Notes: generated from the letters alone by a model not told the origin. DNA of 64,000 nucleotides from Demequina salsinemoris (GCF_000974805.1 NZ_BBQZ01000002.1:375510-439509); one strand, 5' to 3'; positions 27,887 to 38,035 are shown, numbered from the stretch's first letter. Numbers and translations: made by a program.

Positions 27887-28968
27887 TGGCCGGGAACCTT
27901 GCACAGTGGGGCAACGCCCTGCACTCGGGTGAGAAGATCTACCCGATCGTCCGCCAGCGCAAGCGCTGGTTCGCGATCTCTGGCGCGCTCATGGCGCTGT
28001 CCATCGGCTCGCTGCTCATCTTCGGCGTCCAGCTGGGCATCGACTTCACCGGCGGCAGCCAGTTCCTCGTGACGACCGACTCGGACGACGTGTCGATCGC
28101 GCAGGAGGTCGGCGACGAGTACGCGCCGGACTCCGAGCCGCTCGCGTCGACGCTCGGCACGGACCGCATCAAGCTGTCCATGGGCGAGGTCGACATCGAG
28201 GTCGCGCGTGAGATCACCGCGGCCCTCGCCGACGGCTACGGCGTGGACGAGGCGGACGTCGCCTCGACGCAGATCGGTCCGACGTGGGGCGCCGAGGTGG
28301 GCAAGAAGGCCGCCCAGGGACTCATCGTGTTCCTCGTGCTCGTGTCGATCGTCATGACCCTGTACTTCCGCGCGTGGCGCATGGCCGCCTCCGGCATCAT
28401 CGCGCTGATGCACGACCTCATCTTCACGGTCGGCATCTACGCGCTGATCGGGTTCGAGATCACCCCTGCCTCCGTGATCGGCTTCCTCACGATCCTCGGC
28501 TACTCGCTCTACGACACCGTCGTGGTGTTCGACAAGGTGCGCGAGAACACGAAGGACGTGCTCTCTCAGAACCGCTTCACGTACGGCGAGCTCGCGAACC
28601 TCGCGCTCAACCAGACGCTCGTGCGCTCGATCAACACCTCGGTCGTCGCGCTGCTCCCGGTGGCCTCGATCCTCTTCATCGGGTCGTTCGTGCTCGGCGC
28701 GGGAACGCTCAAGGACATCTCGCTCGCGCTCTTCATCGGCATGGCCGTGGGAACCTACTCGTCGCTGTTCGTCGCGACGCCGCTCGAGGTCCAGCTGCGC
28801 ACGCGCGAGGAGAAGATCGCGAAGCACACCGAGAAGGTGCTCGCGCTGCGCGAGTCCGGTGAGTCGCTCGTCACGATGGGCGAGGACGGCGAGGTCCGCG
28901 TCGGCGCGCTGCAGCCCGGCGAGCACCTCGGCACGTCGTCGCAGCCGAAGCGCAAGGGCCGCAAGTAG
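27886..28968 (+). CDS. secF: Protein translocase subunit SecF
   Basis: A 360-residue membrane protein with six predicted helices. GIDFTGGSQF near residue 48 and the GYSLYDTVVVFDKVREN segment near residue 205 are hallmarks of SecF. It starts within the secD stop codon (TGATG). The tail after the last helix is about 55 residues, basic and hydrophilic. Confidence 0.96.
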   Translation: MAGNLAQWGNALHSGEKIYPIVRQRKRWFAISGALMALSIGSLLIFGVQLGIDFTGGSQFLVTTDSDDVSIAQEVGDEYAPDSEPLASTLGTDRIKLSMGEVDIEVAREITAALADGYGVDEADVASTQIGPTWGAEVGKKAAQGLIVFLVLVSIVMTLYFRAWRMAASGIIALMHDLIFTVGIYALIGFEITPASVIGFLTILGYSLYDTVVVFDKVRENTKDVLSQNRFTYGELANLALNQTLVRSINTSVVALLPVASILFIGSFVLGAGTLKDISLALFIGMAVGTYSSLFVATPLEVQLRTREEKIAKHTEKVLALRESGESLVTMGEDGEVRVGALQPGEHLGTSSQPKRKGRK

Positions 28969-28998
28969 ACTGGGGACCTGCCGCGGAAGGAGGATCGA

Positions 28999-31251
28999 TT
29001 GACTGAGACACGTTCCTCCACCGCGTCCGTGGGTCCGCTGGGATTCCTGCGTCGCGGCCAGCGCGAGCCGACCGCGATCGACGGGCTGATCGAGACCTTC
29101 CGGTCGCACTACCCGCGCGAGCGTGTCGAGCTGATCGAGCGTGCGTACGGTGTCGCCGAGAAGGCGCACCGTGGTCAGAAGCGCAAGAGCGGCGAGCCGT
29201 ACATCACCCACCCCATCGCGGTCGCGCAGATCGTCGCGGACCTGGGCCTGCCGGCGTCCGTGATCGCGGCAGCGCTCCTGCACGACGTGGTCGAGGACAC
29301 CGACTTCTCGATCGAGCGCATGGAGGAGGAGTTCGGGCCCGAGATCTCGATGATCGTCGACGGGGTCACGAAGCTCGACAAGGTCAAGTACGGCGACGCC
29401 GCCCAGGCCGAGACGGTCCGCAAGATGGTCGTCGCGATGGCCAAGGACATCCGTGTCCTGCTCCTCAAGCTGTGCGATCGCCTGCATAACGCGCGCACCT
29501 GGGAGTTCGTCAGTCCCGAGTCGGCGCGCAAGAAGGCGCAGGAGACGCTCGAGATCTACGCGCCGCTCGCGCACCGCATGGGCCTCAACGCGATCAAGTG
29601 GGAGCTCGAGGACCTGTCGTTCCGCGCGCTGTACCCGAAGATCTACCAGGAGATCGTCGAGGTCGTGGCCGAGCGCGCGCCCGAGCGGGAGAAGTACCTG
29701 GCGCAGGTGCGTGAGGAGATCGCCGCCGACCTGCGCGAGATGCGCATCAAGGCGACCATCACCGGCCGGCCGAAGCACTACTACTCCGTCTATCAGAAGA
29801 TGATCGTCCGGGGCCGCGACCTCAACGACATCTACGACCTGGTCGGCGTGCGCATCCTCGTGGACACGGTGCGCGACTGCTACGCGGTCCTTGGCGCGAT
29901 GCACGCGCGCTACCAGCCTGTGCCAGGTCGCTTCAAGGACTACATCGCGACCCCCAAGTTCAACCTGTACCAGTCGCTCCACACCACGGTGATCGGACCG
30001 TCCGGCAAGCCGGTCGAGCTGCAGATCCGCACGCATGACATGCACCGTCGCGCCGAGTACGGCCTCGCGGCGCACTGGCGCTACAAGGAGAACGGGCGCA
30101 CCGGTCAGGAGTCGACGGGCAACCCCGGCGACATGGGCTGGCTGCGGCAGATCGCCGACTGGCAGCAGGAGACGGCGGCCCCGAGCGAGTTCCTCGACTC
30201 GCTGCGTGGCGAGATCTCCCGCGCGGAGGTCTACGTCTTCACCCCGCGCGGGCGACTGCTGTCGCTGCCGCAGGGCGCGACCCCGGTCGACTTCGCCTAC
30301 GCCGTCCACACCGAGGTGGGGCACAAGACCATCGGCGCGAAGGTCAACGGCCGCCTCGTACCGCTCGACTCGACGCTCGAGAACGGCGACACGGTCGAGG
30401 TGCTCACCACCACCGACGAGAACGCGCATCCGCGCCGCGACTGGCTGGACTTCGTCCAGTCCACGCGCGCGAGGAACAAGATCCGGCAGTGGTTCACGCG
30501 CGAGCGCCGCGAGGAGTCCGTCGAGACCGGGCGCGACATGCTCGCGCGCGCGATCCGTCGTCAGCACCTCCCGATGCAGCGGCTCATGTCGCGGTCCACG
30601 CTCCTGGCGCTCGCCAAGGAGATGCACTACGACGACGTGGACGCGCTCTACGCCGCGATCGGCGAGCACAAGGAGCAGCCGTCTGACGTCGTGGCGCGCA
30701 TGGTCGAGGCCGTGGGCGGTGCCGAGGGCGCGGACGAGGACCTCACCGAGATCACGAGGCCGGGGACTGGACAGAAGACCCGCAGGGGAGACCCCGGCGT
30801 GTCCGTCCACGGGCTCGCGGACGTCGTGGTCAAGCTCGCCAAGTGCTGCACTCCCGTTCCCGGCGACGCGATCCAGGGGTTCATCACCCGCGGACAGGGC
30901 GTGAGCGTGCACCGCGCCGACTGCGACAACCTGGCGAGCCTCAAGGTCCAGCAGCCCGAACGGCTCATCGACGTGCAGTGGACGGGCCAGCACGAGGCCA
31001 CATACATGGTGCAGATCGAGGTCGAGGCGCTCGACCGCAACCGGCTGCTGTCCGACGTGGTCCAGGTGCTGTCCGACCACCACGTGAACATCCTGGGCGC
31101 GAACGTCTCGACGTCGAGGGATCGCGTCGCGCTCAACACCTTCACGTTCGAGATGGCCGATCCGTCGCACCTGGGCGCGGTGCTGGGCGCCATCCGCCGC
31201 ATCGAGGGCGTGTACGACGCCCGGCGCATCACCGGTTCGCGCCGGCGCTGA
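28999..31251 (+). CDS. relA: Bifunctional (p)ppGpp synthetase/hydrolase Rel
   Basis: A 750-residue long RSH protein from TTG 28999, supported by AAGGAGG 8 bases upstream. The hydrolase HD domain carries ALLHDVVEDTD near residue 95, the synthetase domain the GRFKDYIATPKFNLYQSLHT box near residue 315, then TGS, the conserved Cys-Cys region (AKCCTPVPGD near residue 615) and a C-terminal ACT domain. All catalytic segments are intact, so both activities are expected. TAGACT at 28966-28971, over the secF stop, is a likely -10. Order secF-relA-cyclophilin matches mycobacteria. Confidence 0.97.
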   Translation: MTETRSSTASVGPLGFLRRGQREPTAIDGLIETFRSHYPRERVELIERAYGVAEKAHRGQKRKSGEPYITHPIAVAQIVADLGLPASVIAAALLHDVVEDTDFSIERMEEEFGPEISMIVDGVTKLDKVKYGDAAQAETVRKMVVAMAKDIRVLLLKLCDRLHNARTWEFVSPESARKKAQETLEIYAPLAHRMGLNAIKWELEDLSFRALYPKIYQEIVEVVAERAPEREKYLAQVREEIAADLREMRIKATITGRPKHYYSVYQKMIVRGRDLNDIYDLVGVRILVDTVRDCYAVLGAMHARYQPVPGRFKDYIATPKFNLYQSLHTTVIGPSGKPVELQIRTHDMHRRAEYGLAAHWRYKENGRTGQESTGNPGDMGWLRQIADWQQETAAPSEFLDSLRGEISRAEVYVFTPRGRLLSLPQGATPVDFAYAVHTEVGHKTIGAKVNGRLVPLDSTLENGDTVEVLTTTDENAHPRRDWLDFVQSTRARNKIRQWFTRERREESVETGRDMLARAIRRQHLPMQRLMSRSTLLALAKEMHYDDVDALYAAIGEHKEQPSDVVARMVEAVGGAEGADEDLTEITRPGTGQKTRRGDPGVSVHGLADVVVKLAKCCTPVPGDAIQGFITRGQGVSVHRADCDNLASLKVQQPERLIDVQWTGQHEATYMVQIEVEALDRNRLLSDVVQVLSDHHVNILGANVSTSRDRVALNTFTFEMADPSHLGAVLGAIRRIEGVYDARRITGSRRR

Positions 31252-31276
31252 CGGTCCGGGCTCCACGGACTCGCGG

Positions 31277-31307
31277 ATGACGCGGGCTCGTGCATGACGC
31301 GGGCTCG
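31277..31307 (+). repeat. Two copies of a 17-bp unit after relA
   Basis: ATGACGCGGGCTCG occurs at 31277-31290 and again at 31294-31307, separated by TGC. There is no coding in this gap. Confidence 0.6.
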
Positions 31308-31336
31308 AGCGCGACGCGACCGTCCCGGTCAACGGG

Positions 31337-31361
31337 GGGACAGGCCACGCCGCCCTGTCCC
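31337..31361. terminator. Terminator between relA and convergent hypothetical gene
   Basis: GGGACAGG (31337-31344) pairs with CCTGTCCC (31354-31361) over a 9-base loop, three bases before the end of the minus-strand gene. Confidence 0.65.
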
Positions 31362-31363
31362 AC

Positions 31364-31945
31364 CTACGCCGCGCAGGCGGACTTCGGCTGGCCTCCATTC
31401 GCTGCCCATGCGTCCTGGATCGCACTCCATGCACTGGCGGCGCGCACTCGCGCACGGTCGGGCGCCGTTGTGAGCAGTGCGGCGGTGACCTCCCGCTCGC
31501 TCACGCCGTCGTCGCGCAGCTCGCGCCACACGAGAGGGATCGCCAGGCGGAGAGGTGCCCATCTGAGGGCGTCGACGAGGCAGCGGGCCGGGGCGGCGAC
31601 CGCCAGGGGTCCCGCGGCCACGGTCGGCAGCTCCGTCGCGCCGGCGGCGTGGATCCGGATCCTCTGCGCTCCGCGCGGGGAGGTCCGTGCCCGATGCGAT
31701 CCGGAACGCCGCACGACGTCCACCGTTGAGGGCAGGAGGCCGCCGCGGAGGACCCAGATGCCCGCGAGCCCGGAGACCACCGCGCCGCGGGGGATGTCGA
31801 CGCTGAGCGCGAGGCCCCGGAGCGTCGGAGACGCCGGGATGTCGACCGGCGCACCCGAGGTGGCCGTCAGCGGCATGAGGCTGCCCTCGCGGACGGCGCG
31901 CGCGTAGCCCGGGGAACCGATCTCTGATTCGCGTACGAGGATCAT
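31364..31945 (-). CDS. AbiEi-like / uncharacterised actinobacterial protein
   Basis: A 193-residue soluble protein from ATG 31945. The layout resembles the AbiEi/DUF559-associated family: a short start (SPGYARAVREGSL), then AVVSGLAGIWVLRGGLLPST, a segment with the basic string RRSGSHRAR, and VAAPARCLVDALRWAPLRLAI. No DUF559 nuclease domain follows, so it may be a stand-alone antitoxin-type regulator or a truncated relative of the 38084-38926 gene. No toxin gene is adjacent. Start alternatives downstream (MPLTATSG) are possible. Confidence 0.55.
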   Translation of the reverse strand: MILVRESEIGSPGYARAVREGSLMPLTATSGAPVDIPASPTLRGLALSVDIPRGAVVSGLAGIWVLRGGLLPSTVDVVRRSGSHRARTSPRGAQRIRIHAAGATELPTVAAGPLAVAAPARCLVDALRWAPLRLAIPLVWRELRDDGVSEREVTAALLTTAPDRARVRAASAWSAIQDAWAANGGQPKSACAA

Positions 31946-32008
31946 GGGCCGAGGATCGCAGGAGGCGGCCCGTGCGCGCCCGCCGAGAGCCCCCGCCTGG
32001 GGACAACA

Positions 32009-32040
32009 AGGCCGGCGTCACCCGTGGGTGAAGCCGGCCT
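32009..32040 (-). terminator. Terminator of the DUF349 gene
   Basis: AGGCCGGC and TCACCC pair with GGGTGA and GCCGGCCT around a GT loop, giving a 14-bp stem with one internal mismatch. On the minus strand it is followed by TTGTTGT. Confidence 0.75.
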
Positions 32041-32060
32041 CGTCGTAGTCGCGGCTGTGA

Positions 32061-33647
32061 TCAGCCCTGGACGGCCTCGATCTGCTTGAGCCAGGCCTTG
32101 CGGGCGGCGAGCGCCTCCTCGGCCTGCTTGATCTTGCGCTTGTCGCCGGCGGCGTTCGCCTTCTCGAGGTCCTTCTCGAGGTCGGCGATCGCGGCGTGGA
32201 GCTGCGCGGTCGCGCCCGACACGCGGGCCTCGAGCTCCGGGTTGGAGGAGTGCCACTCGGCGTCCTCGGCGTCGCGGACGGCCTTCTCGACCGCGCCGAT
32301 GCGCTTCGCGAGACGCGCCGCGTCAGCGCGAGGCACGCGCCCCGCGGCCTCGAAGCGGTCCTGGATCGACCGGAGCGCGCGCTTCGCGTTGCGCAGGTCG
32401 GTGATGGGCATGAGTGCCTCCGCCTCGACGACGATGGCCTCCTTGTCCTCCACGTTGCCTGCGAGCGCCTCGTCCTCGGCGTCGGAGGCCGCGCGGCGCG
32501 ACTCGAAGAAGCCGTCCTGGGCTGCCTGGAATCGGCGCCACAGCGCATCGTCCACGCTGCGACGGCCTCGGCCGGCGTTGCGCCAGTCGTTCATGAGGTC
32601 GCGGAACGCGCGAGCGGTCGAGTCCCAGTCGGTGGAGGACTGGAGCGCCTCGGCACGGGTGACGAGGGCCTCCTTGCGGTCGGCGACGGTGGCGTTCTCG
32701 CGGTCGAGCTCGGCGAAGTGGTGCTTGCGCGCCTTCTCGAACGACGAGCGGGCGTGCGTGAAGCGGCGCCACAGTGCGCGCTCGGCCTCCTTGGGGACGC
32801 GGGCGCCGTTGCGCTGCGCCTCCTTCCAGCCGTCGAGGAGCGACCGGAGGGTCTCCGTGTCGTTCTTCCAGTGGACCTGGGCCTCGGGCTTGGCCGCGAG
32901 GGCCTCCGCCTGCACCACGATCTCCTCGCGGGCCGCGAGCGCGGCCTCACGCGCGGCCTTGCGCTCGGCCTGGATGCGCTCGCGCGCCTCGGTGGCCTCC
33001 TTCTCGACCTCGGTCCAGCGGGTGCGCAGGGCCGAGATGTCGCCCACGACGACGGGCGTGGCGAGTCCCTCGCTGATGGAGGAGAGCGCCTCGTCCAGGT
33101 CCTTGACGGAGAGCTCCGCGGACTCGAGGCGGGCGTGCAGGCGCTCGATCGAGGCCTTGAGCTCGTAGTAGGCCTCGGCGTACGGCTTGAGCGGGTCCTC
33201 GCCCTTGGCGGCGCCGACCTCGAACTTCTCCGATTCGATCGCGACGAACACCGTCTCGCCGTCGACGGAGCCGAAGGCCTCGGCGGCTGCGAGCATGTCG
33301 GCCGTGACCTCGTCGACCACGGGCACCTTGACGGGGTGGGTCGCGTGGGCCGCGACCACCGCGGGAGTCGCGGGGGCGAACGAGCCGGGCTTGGGTGCGC
33401 GGGGCTTCGGTGCCCGCGGGCGCGGCTTCGCCTCGGCCTGCGGCGCCGGGGTCTCAGCCTCGGCGGGCGCCTCAGGTTCGGCGGGGGTCTCAGCGGCGGC
33501 CTCGGCCACCTCTGCCTCTGCCTCGGCCGGAGCCTCAGCGGGTTCCACGCTCTCGGGCGCGGGGGTCTCGGCCTCGACGACGAGCTCGGGCTCGGTCTCG
33601 GGGGTGGGGGTGGCGTCGATGTCGGCGGGGCGATCGGCGGAAGTCAT
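32061..33647 (-). CDS. DUF349 domain-containing protein
   Basis: A 528-residue cytoplasmic protein. Residues 1-95 are low-complexity Glu/Pro/Ala, followed by a basic Pro/Lys-rich stretch. From about residue 130 to the end, four or five helical DUF349 units of about 70 residues recur (DGWKEAQRNGARVPKEAERA, MNDWRNAGRGRRSVDDALW, IQDRFEAAGRVPRADAARLA). The family has no established biochemical role. The gene overlaps the cyclophilin gene by 4 bases, so the two are one unit transcribed away from hisS. Confidence 0.85.
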   Translation of the reverse strand: MTSADRPADIDATPTPETEPELVVEAETPAPESVEPAEAPAEAEAEVAEAAAETPAEPEAPAEAETPAPQAEAKPRPRAPKPRAPKPGSFAPATPAVVAAHATHPVKVPVVDEVTADMLAAAEAFGSVDGETVFVAIESEKFEVGAAKGEDPLKPYAEAYYELKASIERLHARLESAELSVKDLDEALSSISEGLATPVVVGDISALRTRWTEVEKEATEARERIQAERKAAREAALAAREEIVVQAEALAAKPEAQVHWKNDTETLRSLLDGWKEAQRNGARVPKEAERALWRRFTHARSSFEKARKHHFAELDRENATVADRKEALVTRAEALQSSTDWDSTARAFRDLMNDWRNAGRGRRSVDDALWRRFQAAQDGFFESRRAASDAEDEALAGNVEDKEAIVVEAEALMPITDLRNAKRALRSIQDRFEAAGRVPRADAARLAKRIGAVEKAVRDAEDAEWHSSNPELEARVSGATAQLHAAIADLEKDLEKANAAGDKRKIKQAEEALAARKAWLKQIEAVQG

Positions 33648-34462
33648 GAAACGGATACCTCGTTCACGATGACGGACAGTGCCGGTCGACCATCGGTGTC
33701 TCCGGTGATCGTGCCGGCTTCGGCAACAGACTCAACAATACCCAGGCCGGACACCACTCGGCCGAACACGGTGTAGCCGCCCGCGTCATCGTCCGGAATC
33801 TCCGAGTCCTCGTAGACGATGAAGAACTGGCTTCCCATGGACGATGCGGCGGTCTCGGCGTCCGAGGCGCTGGACGAGGTGCGCGCCATCGCGAGCGTGC
33901 CCGCGGCGTACACGCCGTCCTCCGGGGCGTTCTCGATCGGACCGAAGCGGTACGACGGTCCGCCGGCGCCGGTCCCGAGCGGGTCGCCGCACTGAAGGAC
34001 GTAGATGCCGGACGTCGTCAGGCGGTGGCACTCGGTCGATTCGTAGAAGCCGTCCTCCGCGAGCGCGAGGAAGGATGCGACGGCCTGCGGCGCCTCCTCG
34101 CCGTCGAGCTCGACGACGATGTCGCCCAGGTTGGTGCTGATCGTCGCGGTCCAGGTCTTGTCCTCAGCCATGCCGGTCGGCGGGGGAGACGGGGAGGCTC
34201 CCCACCCGGTCGCCGTCTCGATCTCGTCCTCGGTGGCGGTCGCGGTGGCCGAGGCGGAGGCGGAGGCCTCAGCGCTCGTGGAGCCGGAGTGGATCAGCGT
34301 GAACACCGCGGCGTAGCCGACGAGGGCGACCAGCGCGGCGGAGGCGGCGTACATGACGATCTGCCAGCGCCGGCGAGACCGAGCGGCCGCCTGCTGCGTG
34401 AGACGTGCCTGCTCCTCGCGGGCCTTGCGCTCCTTGGCCGCCGCCTTGTGCCTGCTGCTCAC
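33644..34462 (-). CDS. Membrane-anchored cyclophilin-type peptidyl-prolyl isomerase
   Basis: A 272-residue protein. A basic N-terminus (about residues 1-33) precedes one membrane helix (about 36-57) and an Ala/Ser/Thr linker, so the isomerase lies outside. The cyclophilin domain from about residue 100 shows FYESTECHRLTT, VLQCGDPLGTGAGGP, GTLAMAR and GSQFFIVY. Placement between relA and hisS matches mycobacterial PpiB. It is divergent from hisS. Confidence 0.92.
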   Translation of the reverse strand: MSSRHKAAAKERKAREEQARLTQQAAARSRRRWQIVMYAASAALVALVGYAAVFTLIHSGSTSAEASASASATATATEDEIETATGWGASPSPPPTGMAEDKTWTATISTNLGDIVVELDGEEAPQAVASFLALAEDGFYESTECHRLTTSGIYVLQCGDPLGTGAGGPSYRFGPIENAPEDGVYAAGTLAMARTSSSASDAETAASSMGSQFFIVYEDSEIPDDDAGGYTVFGRVVSGLGIVESVAEAGTITGDTDGRPALSVIVNEVSVS

Positions 34463-34526
34463 CTGTGCTCCTCCTGGCTCTGGGCCCCGTCAGTCTAGGC
34501 CCCGCTGGAATGGAACAATGGGCCGC

Positions 34527-35879
34527 ATGGCTCGCGTACGACCCCTCTCTGGATTCCCCGAATGGACCCCCCGCGAACGCGTCGTGGAGGCCCACGTGCT
34601 CTCGACGCTGCGCGAGGTGTTCGCGCTGCATGGCTTCGGCGAGATCGAGACGCGCGCCGTCGAGCCGATCGACCGCCTCGCCGGCGACTCGGAGGCCTCG
34701 AAGGAGATCTACGTCCTGCAGCGCCTGAACGCCGAGGGCGACTCCGAGGCGAAGCTCGGGCTGCACTTCGACCTCACCGTGCCCTTCGCGCGGTACGTCG
34801 AGGAGAACCAGGGCGCGCTCCAGTTCCCGTTCCGGCGCTGGCAGATCCAGAAGGTGTGGCGGGGCGAGCGGCCCCAGGAGGGCCGCTTCCGCGAGTTCTA
34901 CCAGGCCGACATCGACATCGTGGCGCGCGAGATGCTGCCCGAGCACCTTGAGGCCGAGGTCGCGATCGTCATGGCCCGCGCGCTGCGCGAGCTGCCCATC
35001 CCGACGGTGACGATGCGCGTCAACAACCGCGCGCTCGTCGAGGGCTTCTACAAGGGCGTCGGCATCGAGGACGTCGCGGGCGCGCTGCGCTCGGTCGACA
35101 AGCTCGACAAGATCGGCCCCGACGGCGTGCGCGCGGAGCTCGCGGAGCAGGGCGTGTCCGAGAGCGCGGCCGACGCGGCGCTCGAGCTCGCGAAGATCTC
35201 CGCGCCGGACGCGTCGTTCGCGTCCGCGGTCGAGGATCTGTGGGAGACGACGACCAAGGTCGCCGACGCCGCGGAAGCCGAGGCCCAGCTCGCGCGGGGC
35301 ATCGCGTCCCTCGCCGCGCTCGTCGAGACGGTCAACGCCGCCGTGCCGGGAACCGCGGTCGCCGACCTGCGTATCGCGCGCGGGCTCGACTACTACACGG
35401 GCTCGGTCTACGAGACGTTCATGGACGGGCACGAGGGCTTCGGCTCGATCTGCTCGGGCGGTCGCTACGACTCGCTCGTCGCAGGGGGCGGCTTCCCTGG
35501 CGTCGGCATGTCGATCGGCGTGAGCCGCCTCGTCGCGCTCCTGCTGTCAGCAGGCCTGGTCGAGGCCACACGCGGCGTGCCGTCGGCCGTGCTCGTCGCG
35601 GTGACCGACGAGGACTCGCGCGCCGCCTCGAACGGCATCGCCGACAGGCTGCGCGCGCGGGGCATCCCGTGCGAGGTCGCCCCGACCGCGGCCAAGTTCG
35701 GCAAGCAGATCCAGCACGCCGACCGTCGGGGCATCCCGTTCGTGTGGTTCCCGGCCCCGGACGGGGACGGCCAGGTCAAGGACATCCGCTCGGGCGATCA
35801 GGTGGAGGCCGACGCCGACGCCTGGGCGCCCCCCGCAGCGGACCTTCGCCCCGGCATCGTCCGTCCCGACGCGTCCTGA
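34527..35879 (+). CDS. hisS: Histidyl-tRNA synthetase
   Basis: A 450-residue class II synthetase. Start ATG 34527 gives MARVRPLSGFPEW, the usual actinobacterial beginning; ATG 34518 would add three residues. Motif 2 is within FRRWQIQKVWRGERPQ, and the histidine-specific box is ARGLDYYTGSVYE; the C-terminal anticodon domain follows. No T-box leader is seen in the 64 bases upstream. Confidence 0.95.
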   Translation: MARVRPLSGFPEWTPRERVVEAHVLSTLREVFALHGFGEIETRAVEPIDRLAGDSEASKEIYVLQRLNAEGDSEAKLGLHFDLTVPFARYVEENQGALQFPFRRWQIQKVWRGERPQEGRFREFYQADIDIVAREMLPEHLEAEVAIVMARALRELPIPTVTMRVNNRALVEGFYKGVGIEDVAGALRSVDKLDKIGPDGVRAELAEQGVSESAADAALELAKISAPDASFASAVEDLWETTTKVADAAEAEAQLARGIASLAALVETVNAAVPGTAVADLRIARGLDYYTGSVYETFMDGHEGFGSICSGGRYDSLVAGGGFPGVGMSIGVSRLVALLLSAGLVEATRGVPSAVLVAVTDEDSRAASNGIADRLRARGIPCEVAPTAAKFGKQIQHADRRGIPFVWFPAPDGDGQVKDIRSGDQVEADADAWAPPAADLRPGIVRPDAS

Positions 35880-36004
35880 CCGGACCTGGCACGAGACCGC
35901 GGCAAGGTCCAACACCCCGGCCGACCGCGCATCGTCCCTCCCCGTTAGACTGATTCCCGCTCCAACCCTTCTGCGCCGCTGATGGCGCGAACGAAAGGCA
36001 GACC

Positions 36005-37792
36005 TTGCTCCGCACGCATCTCGCAGGAAACCTCCGTGCCGCCGACGCAGGCACGACCGTCACGCTGGCCGGCTGGGTGGGCCGTCGCCGCGATCACGGC
36101 GGCGTCGCGTTCATCGATCTGCGCGACGCGTCGGGCTTCGCCCAGGTCGTCATCCGCGAGGAGGTCGCGCACGCGCTGCGCACCGAGTACGTGGTGCAGG
36201 TCACCGGCGAGGTGCGCGAGCGCCCCGAGGGCTCCGCGAACCCCAACATGCCGTCGGGCGAGATCGAGGTCGTCGTCTCCGACGTCGTCATCCTCAACGA
36301 GTCCGCACCCACCCCGTTCCCGATCGACGAGCACGTCAACGTCGGCGAGGAGGCGCGCCTCAAGCACCGCTACCTGGACCTGCGTCGCCCGAAGCAGCGC
36401 GCGAACATCGTCCTGCGCTCCAAGGTGAACCAGGCCGCGCGCCGCGTGCTCGACCGCCACGACTTCCTGGAGATCGAGACCCCCACGCTGACGCGCTCCA
36501 CGCCTGAGGGCGCCCGCGACTTCGTGGTGCCCGCGCGCCTGTCGCCCGGCTCCTGGTACGCGCTCCCGCAGTCGCCGCAGCTGTTCAAGCAGCTGCTCAT
36601 GGTCGCCGGGATGGAGAAGTACTACCAGATCGCGCGCTGCTACCGCGATGAGGACTTCCGTGCGGACCGCCAGCCCGAGTTCACGCAGCTCGACGTCGAG
36701 ATGTCCTTCGTCGACCAGGACGACGTGATCGCGCTCGGCGAGGAGCTCGTCAAGGAGATCTGGGCCCTCATCGGCTACGAGGTGTCGACGCCGATCCCGA
36801 GGATCACGTACGCGGACTCGATGGCGCGTTTCGGCTCGGACAAGCCCGACCTGCGCTTCGGCCTCGAGCTCACCGAGCTGACCGAGTACTTCGCCTCGAC
36901 TCCGTTCCGGGTGTTCCAGGCCGACTACGTCGGCGCGGTCGTCATGCCCGGCGGCGCCTCGCAGCCCCGCAAGGTGCTCGACGCGTGGCAGGAGTGGGCC
37001 AAGCAGCGCGGCGCCAAGGGCCTCGCGTACGTCCTGGTCCAGGAGGACGGCACGCTCACCGGCCCCGTCGCGAAGAACCTGTCCGAGGCCGAGCTCGCCG
37101 GGCTCGCTGAGAAGGTCGGCGCGAACCCTGGCGACTGCGTGTTCTTCGCCGCGGGTGGCGTCGACGCCTCGCGCGCGCTGCTCGGTGCGGCCCGCAACGA
37201 GATCGCGGCACGCGTCGGTTTGATCGACGAGGACCGCTTCGAGTTCTGCTGGGTCGTCGACGCGCCGCTGTTCAAGCCCGTCGTGGCCGATGACGACGAC
37301 GTCGCGCTCGGCACGTCGGCCTGGACCGCCGTGCACCACGCGTTCACGAGCCCCAAGCCCGAGTTCATGGACACGTTCGACACGGACCCGGGCCCCGCGC
37401 TCGCCTACGCGTACGACATCGTCTGCAACGGCAACGAGATCGGCGGCGGCTCGATCCGTATCCACCGCCAGGACGTCCAGCAGCGCGTGTTCACCGTCAT
37501 GGGCATCGGCGAGGAGGAGGCCCAGGAGAAGTTCGGCTTCCTGCTCGACGCGTTCAAGTTCGGCGCCCCGCCCCACGGCGGCATCGCGCTCGGCTGGGAC
37601 CGCGTCACGGCGCTGCTCGCCAAGGCCGACTCCATCCGCGACGTCATCGCGTTCCCCAAGTCTGGCGGCGGCTACGACCCGCTGACCGACGCGCCCGCTC
37701 CCATCACCCCGGAGCAGCGCAAGGAGGCCGGCGTGGACTTCGTGCCGGAGGACAAGGACGCGGAGAAGGCCGAGGAGAAGGCCGAGGCCTGA
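36005..37792 (+). CDS. aspS: Aspartyl-tRNA synthetase (bacterial type)
   Basis: A 595-residue synthetase from TTG 36005 with GAAAGG upstream. The N-terminal OB fold begins LRTHLAGNL and includes [11 protein letters not shown]. Motif 2 ([19 protein letters not shown]), the bacterial GAD insert (about residues 290-420) and motif 3 (GGIALGWDR) are intact. The type is often non-discriminating in actinobacteria that use tRNA-dependent amidation; this cannot be judged here. TAGACT at 35946-35951 is a likely -10. Confidence 0.96.
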   Translation: MLRTHLAGNLRAADAGTTVTLAGWVGRRRDHGGVAFIDLRDASGFAQVVIREEVAHALRTEYVVQVTGEVRERPEGSANPNMPSGEIEVVVSDVVILNESAPTPFPIDEHVNVGEEARLKHRYLDLRRPKQRANIVLRSKVNQAARRVLDRHDFLEIETPTLTRSTPEGARDFVVPARLSPGSWYALPQSPQLFKQLLMVAGMEKYYQIARCYRDEDFRADRQPEFTQLDVEMSFVDQDDVIALGEELVKEIWALIGYEVSTPIPRITYADSMARFGSDKPDLRFGLELTELTEYFASTPFRVFQADYVGAVVMPGGASQPRKVLDAWQEWAKQRGAKGLAYVLVQEDGTLTGPVAKNLSEAELAGLAEKVGANPGDCVFFAAGGVDASRALLGAARNEIAARVGLIDEDRFEFCWVVDAPLFKPVVADDDDVALGTSAWTAVHHAFTSPKPEFMDTFDTDPGPALAYAYDIVCNGNEIGGGSIRIHRQDVQQRVFTVMGIGEEEAQEKFGFLLDAFKFGAPPHGGIALGWDRVTALLAKADSIRDVIAFPKSGGGYDPLTDAPAPITPEQRKEAGVDFVPEDKDAEKAEEKAEA

Positions 37793-37813
37793 TCCGCGCC
37801 TGACTCATCCGTT

Positions 37814-37851
37814 CCGCAGGGCGGGCTCCCGTGAGGGGGCCCGCCCTGCGG
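37814..37851 (+). terminator. Strong terminator after aspS
   Basis: Arms 37814-37830 and 37835-37851 pair over 17 bp (one G-T) around a GTGA loop, 22 bases after the stop. Confidence 0.85.
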
Positions 37852-37943
37852 CGTTCCGGGGTTGGCCGGCTGGCTGCCGCCGCCGGTTCGTCACGCGTTC
37901 TGCGTCCTGTCCTCCTGCCTTCCCGCCGTCTGCCTTTCTGGGT

Positions 37944-38035
37944 CCCGCACGTCTTCCACACAACTAGGTCTGCGATCGGCGTGTCGCAAGCCCGACACGC
38001 CTGGTGCACGGTCATCTGTGTGCAGCACGTGCGGG
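37944..38035. repeat. Palindromic repeat element, copy A
   Basis: A 92-bp two-tier hairpin. The outer arm CCCGCACGT (37944-37952) pairs with ACGTGCGGG (38027-38035); the outer stem continues imperfectly through CACACA/TGTGTG. An inner hairpin GGCGTGTCG/CGACACGCC lies at about 37978-38002. The sequence is shared with copy B at 39033-39138: CCGCACGTC, CACACA, GGTCTGCG, GGCGTGTCGC, CACGCC, GGTGCA and TGTGTGCAGCACGTGCGG are common to both. It lies downstream of the minus-strand DUF559 gene. Confidence 0.75.

Noticed and set aside
27748-31455. Minus-strand open frame of over 1200 codons across secF and relA
   Set aside because: A third-position GC shadow of secF and relA, both full length with all motifs.
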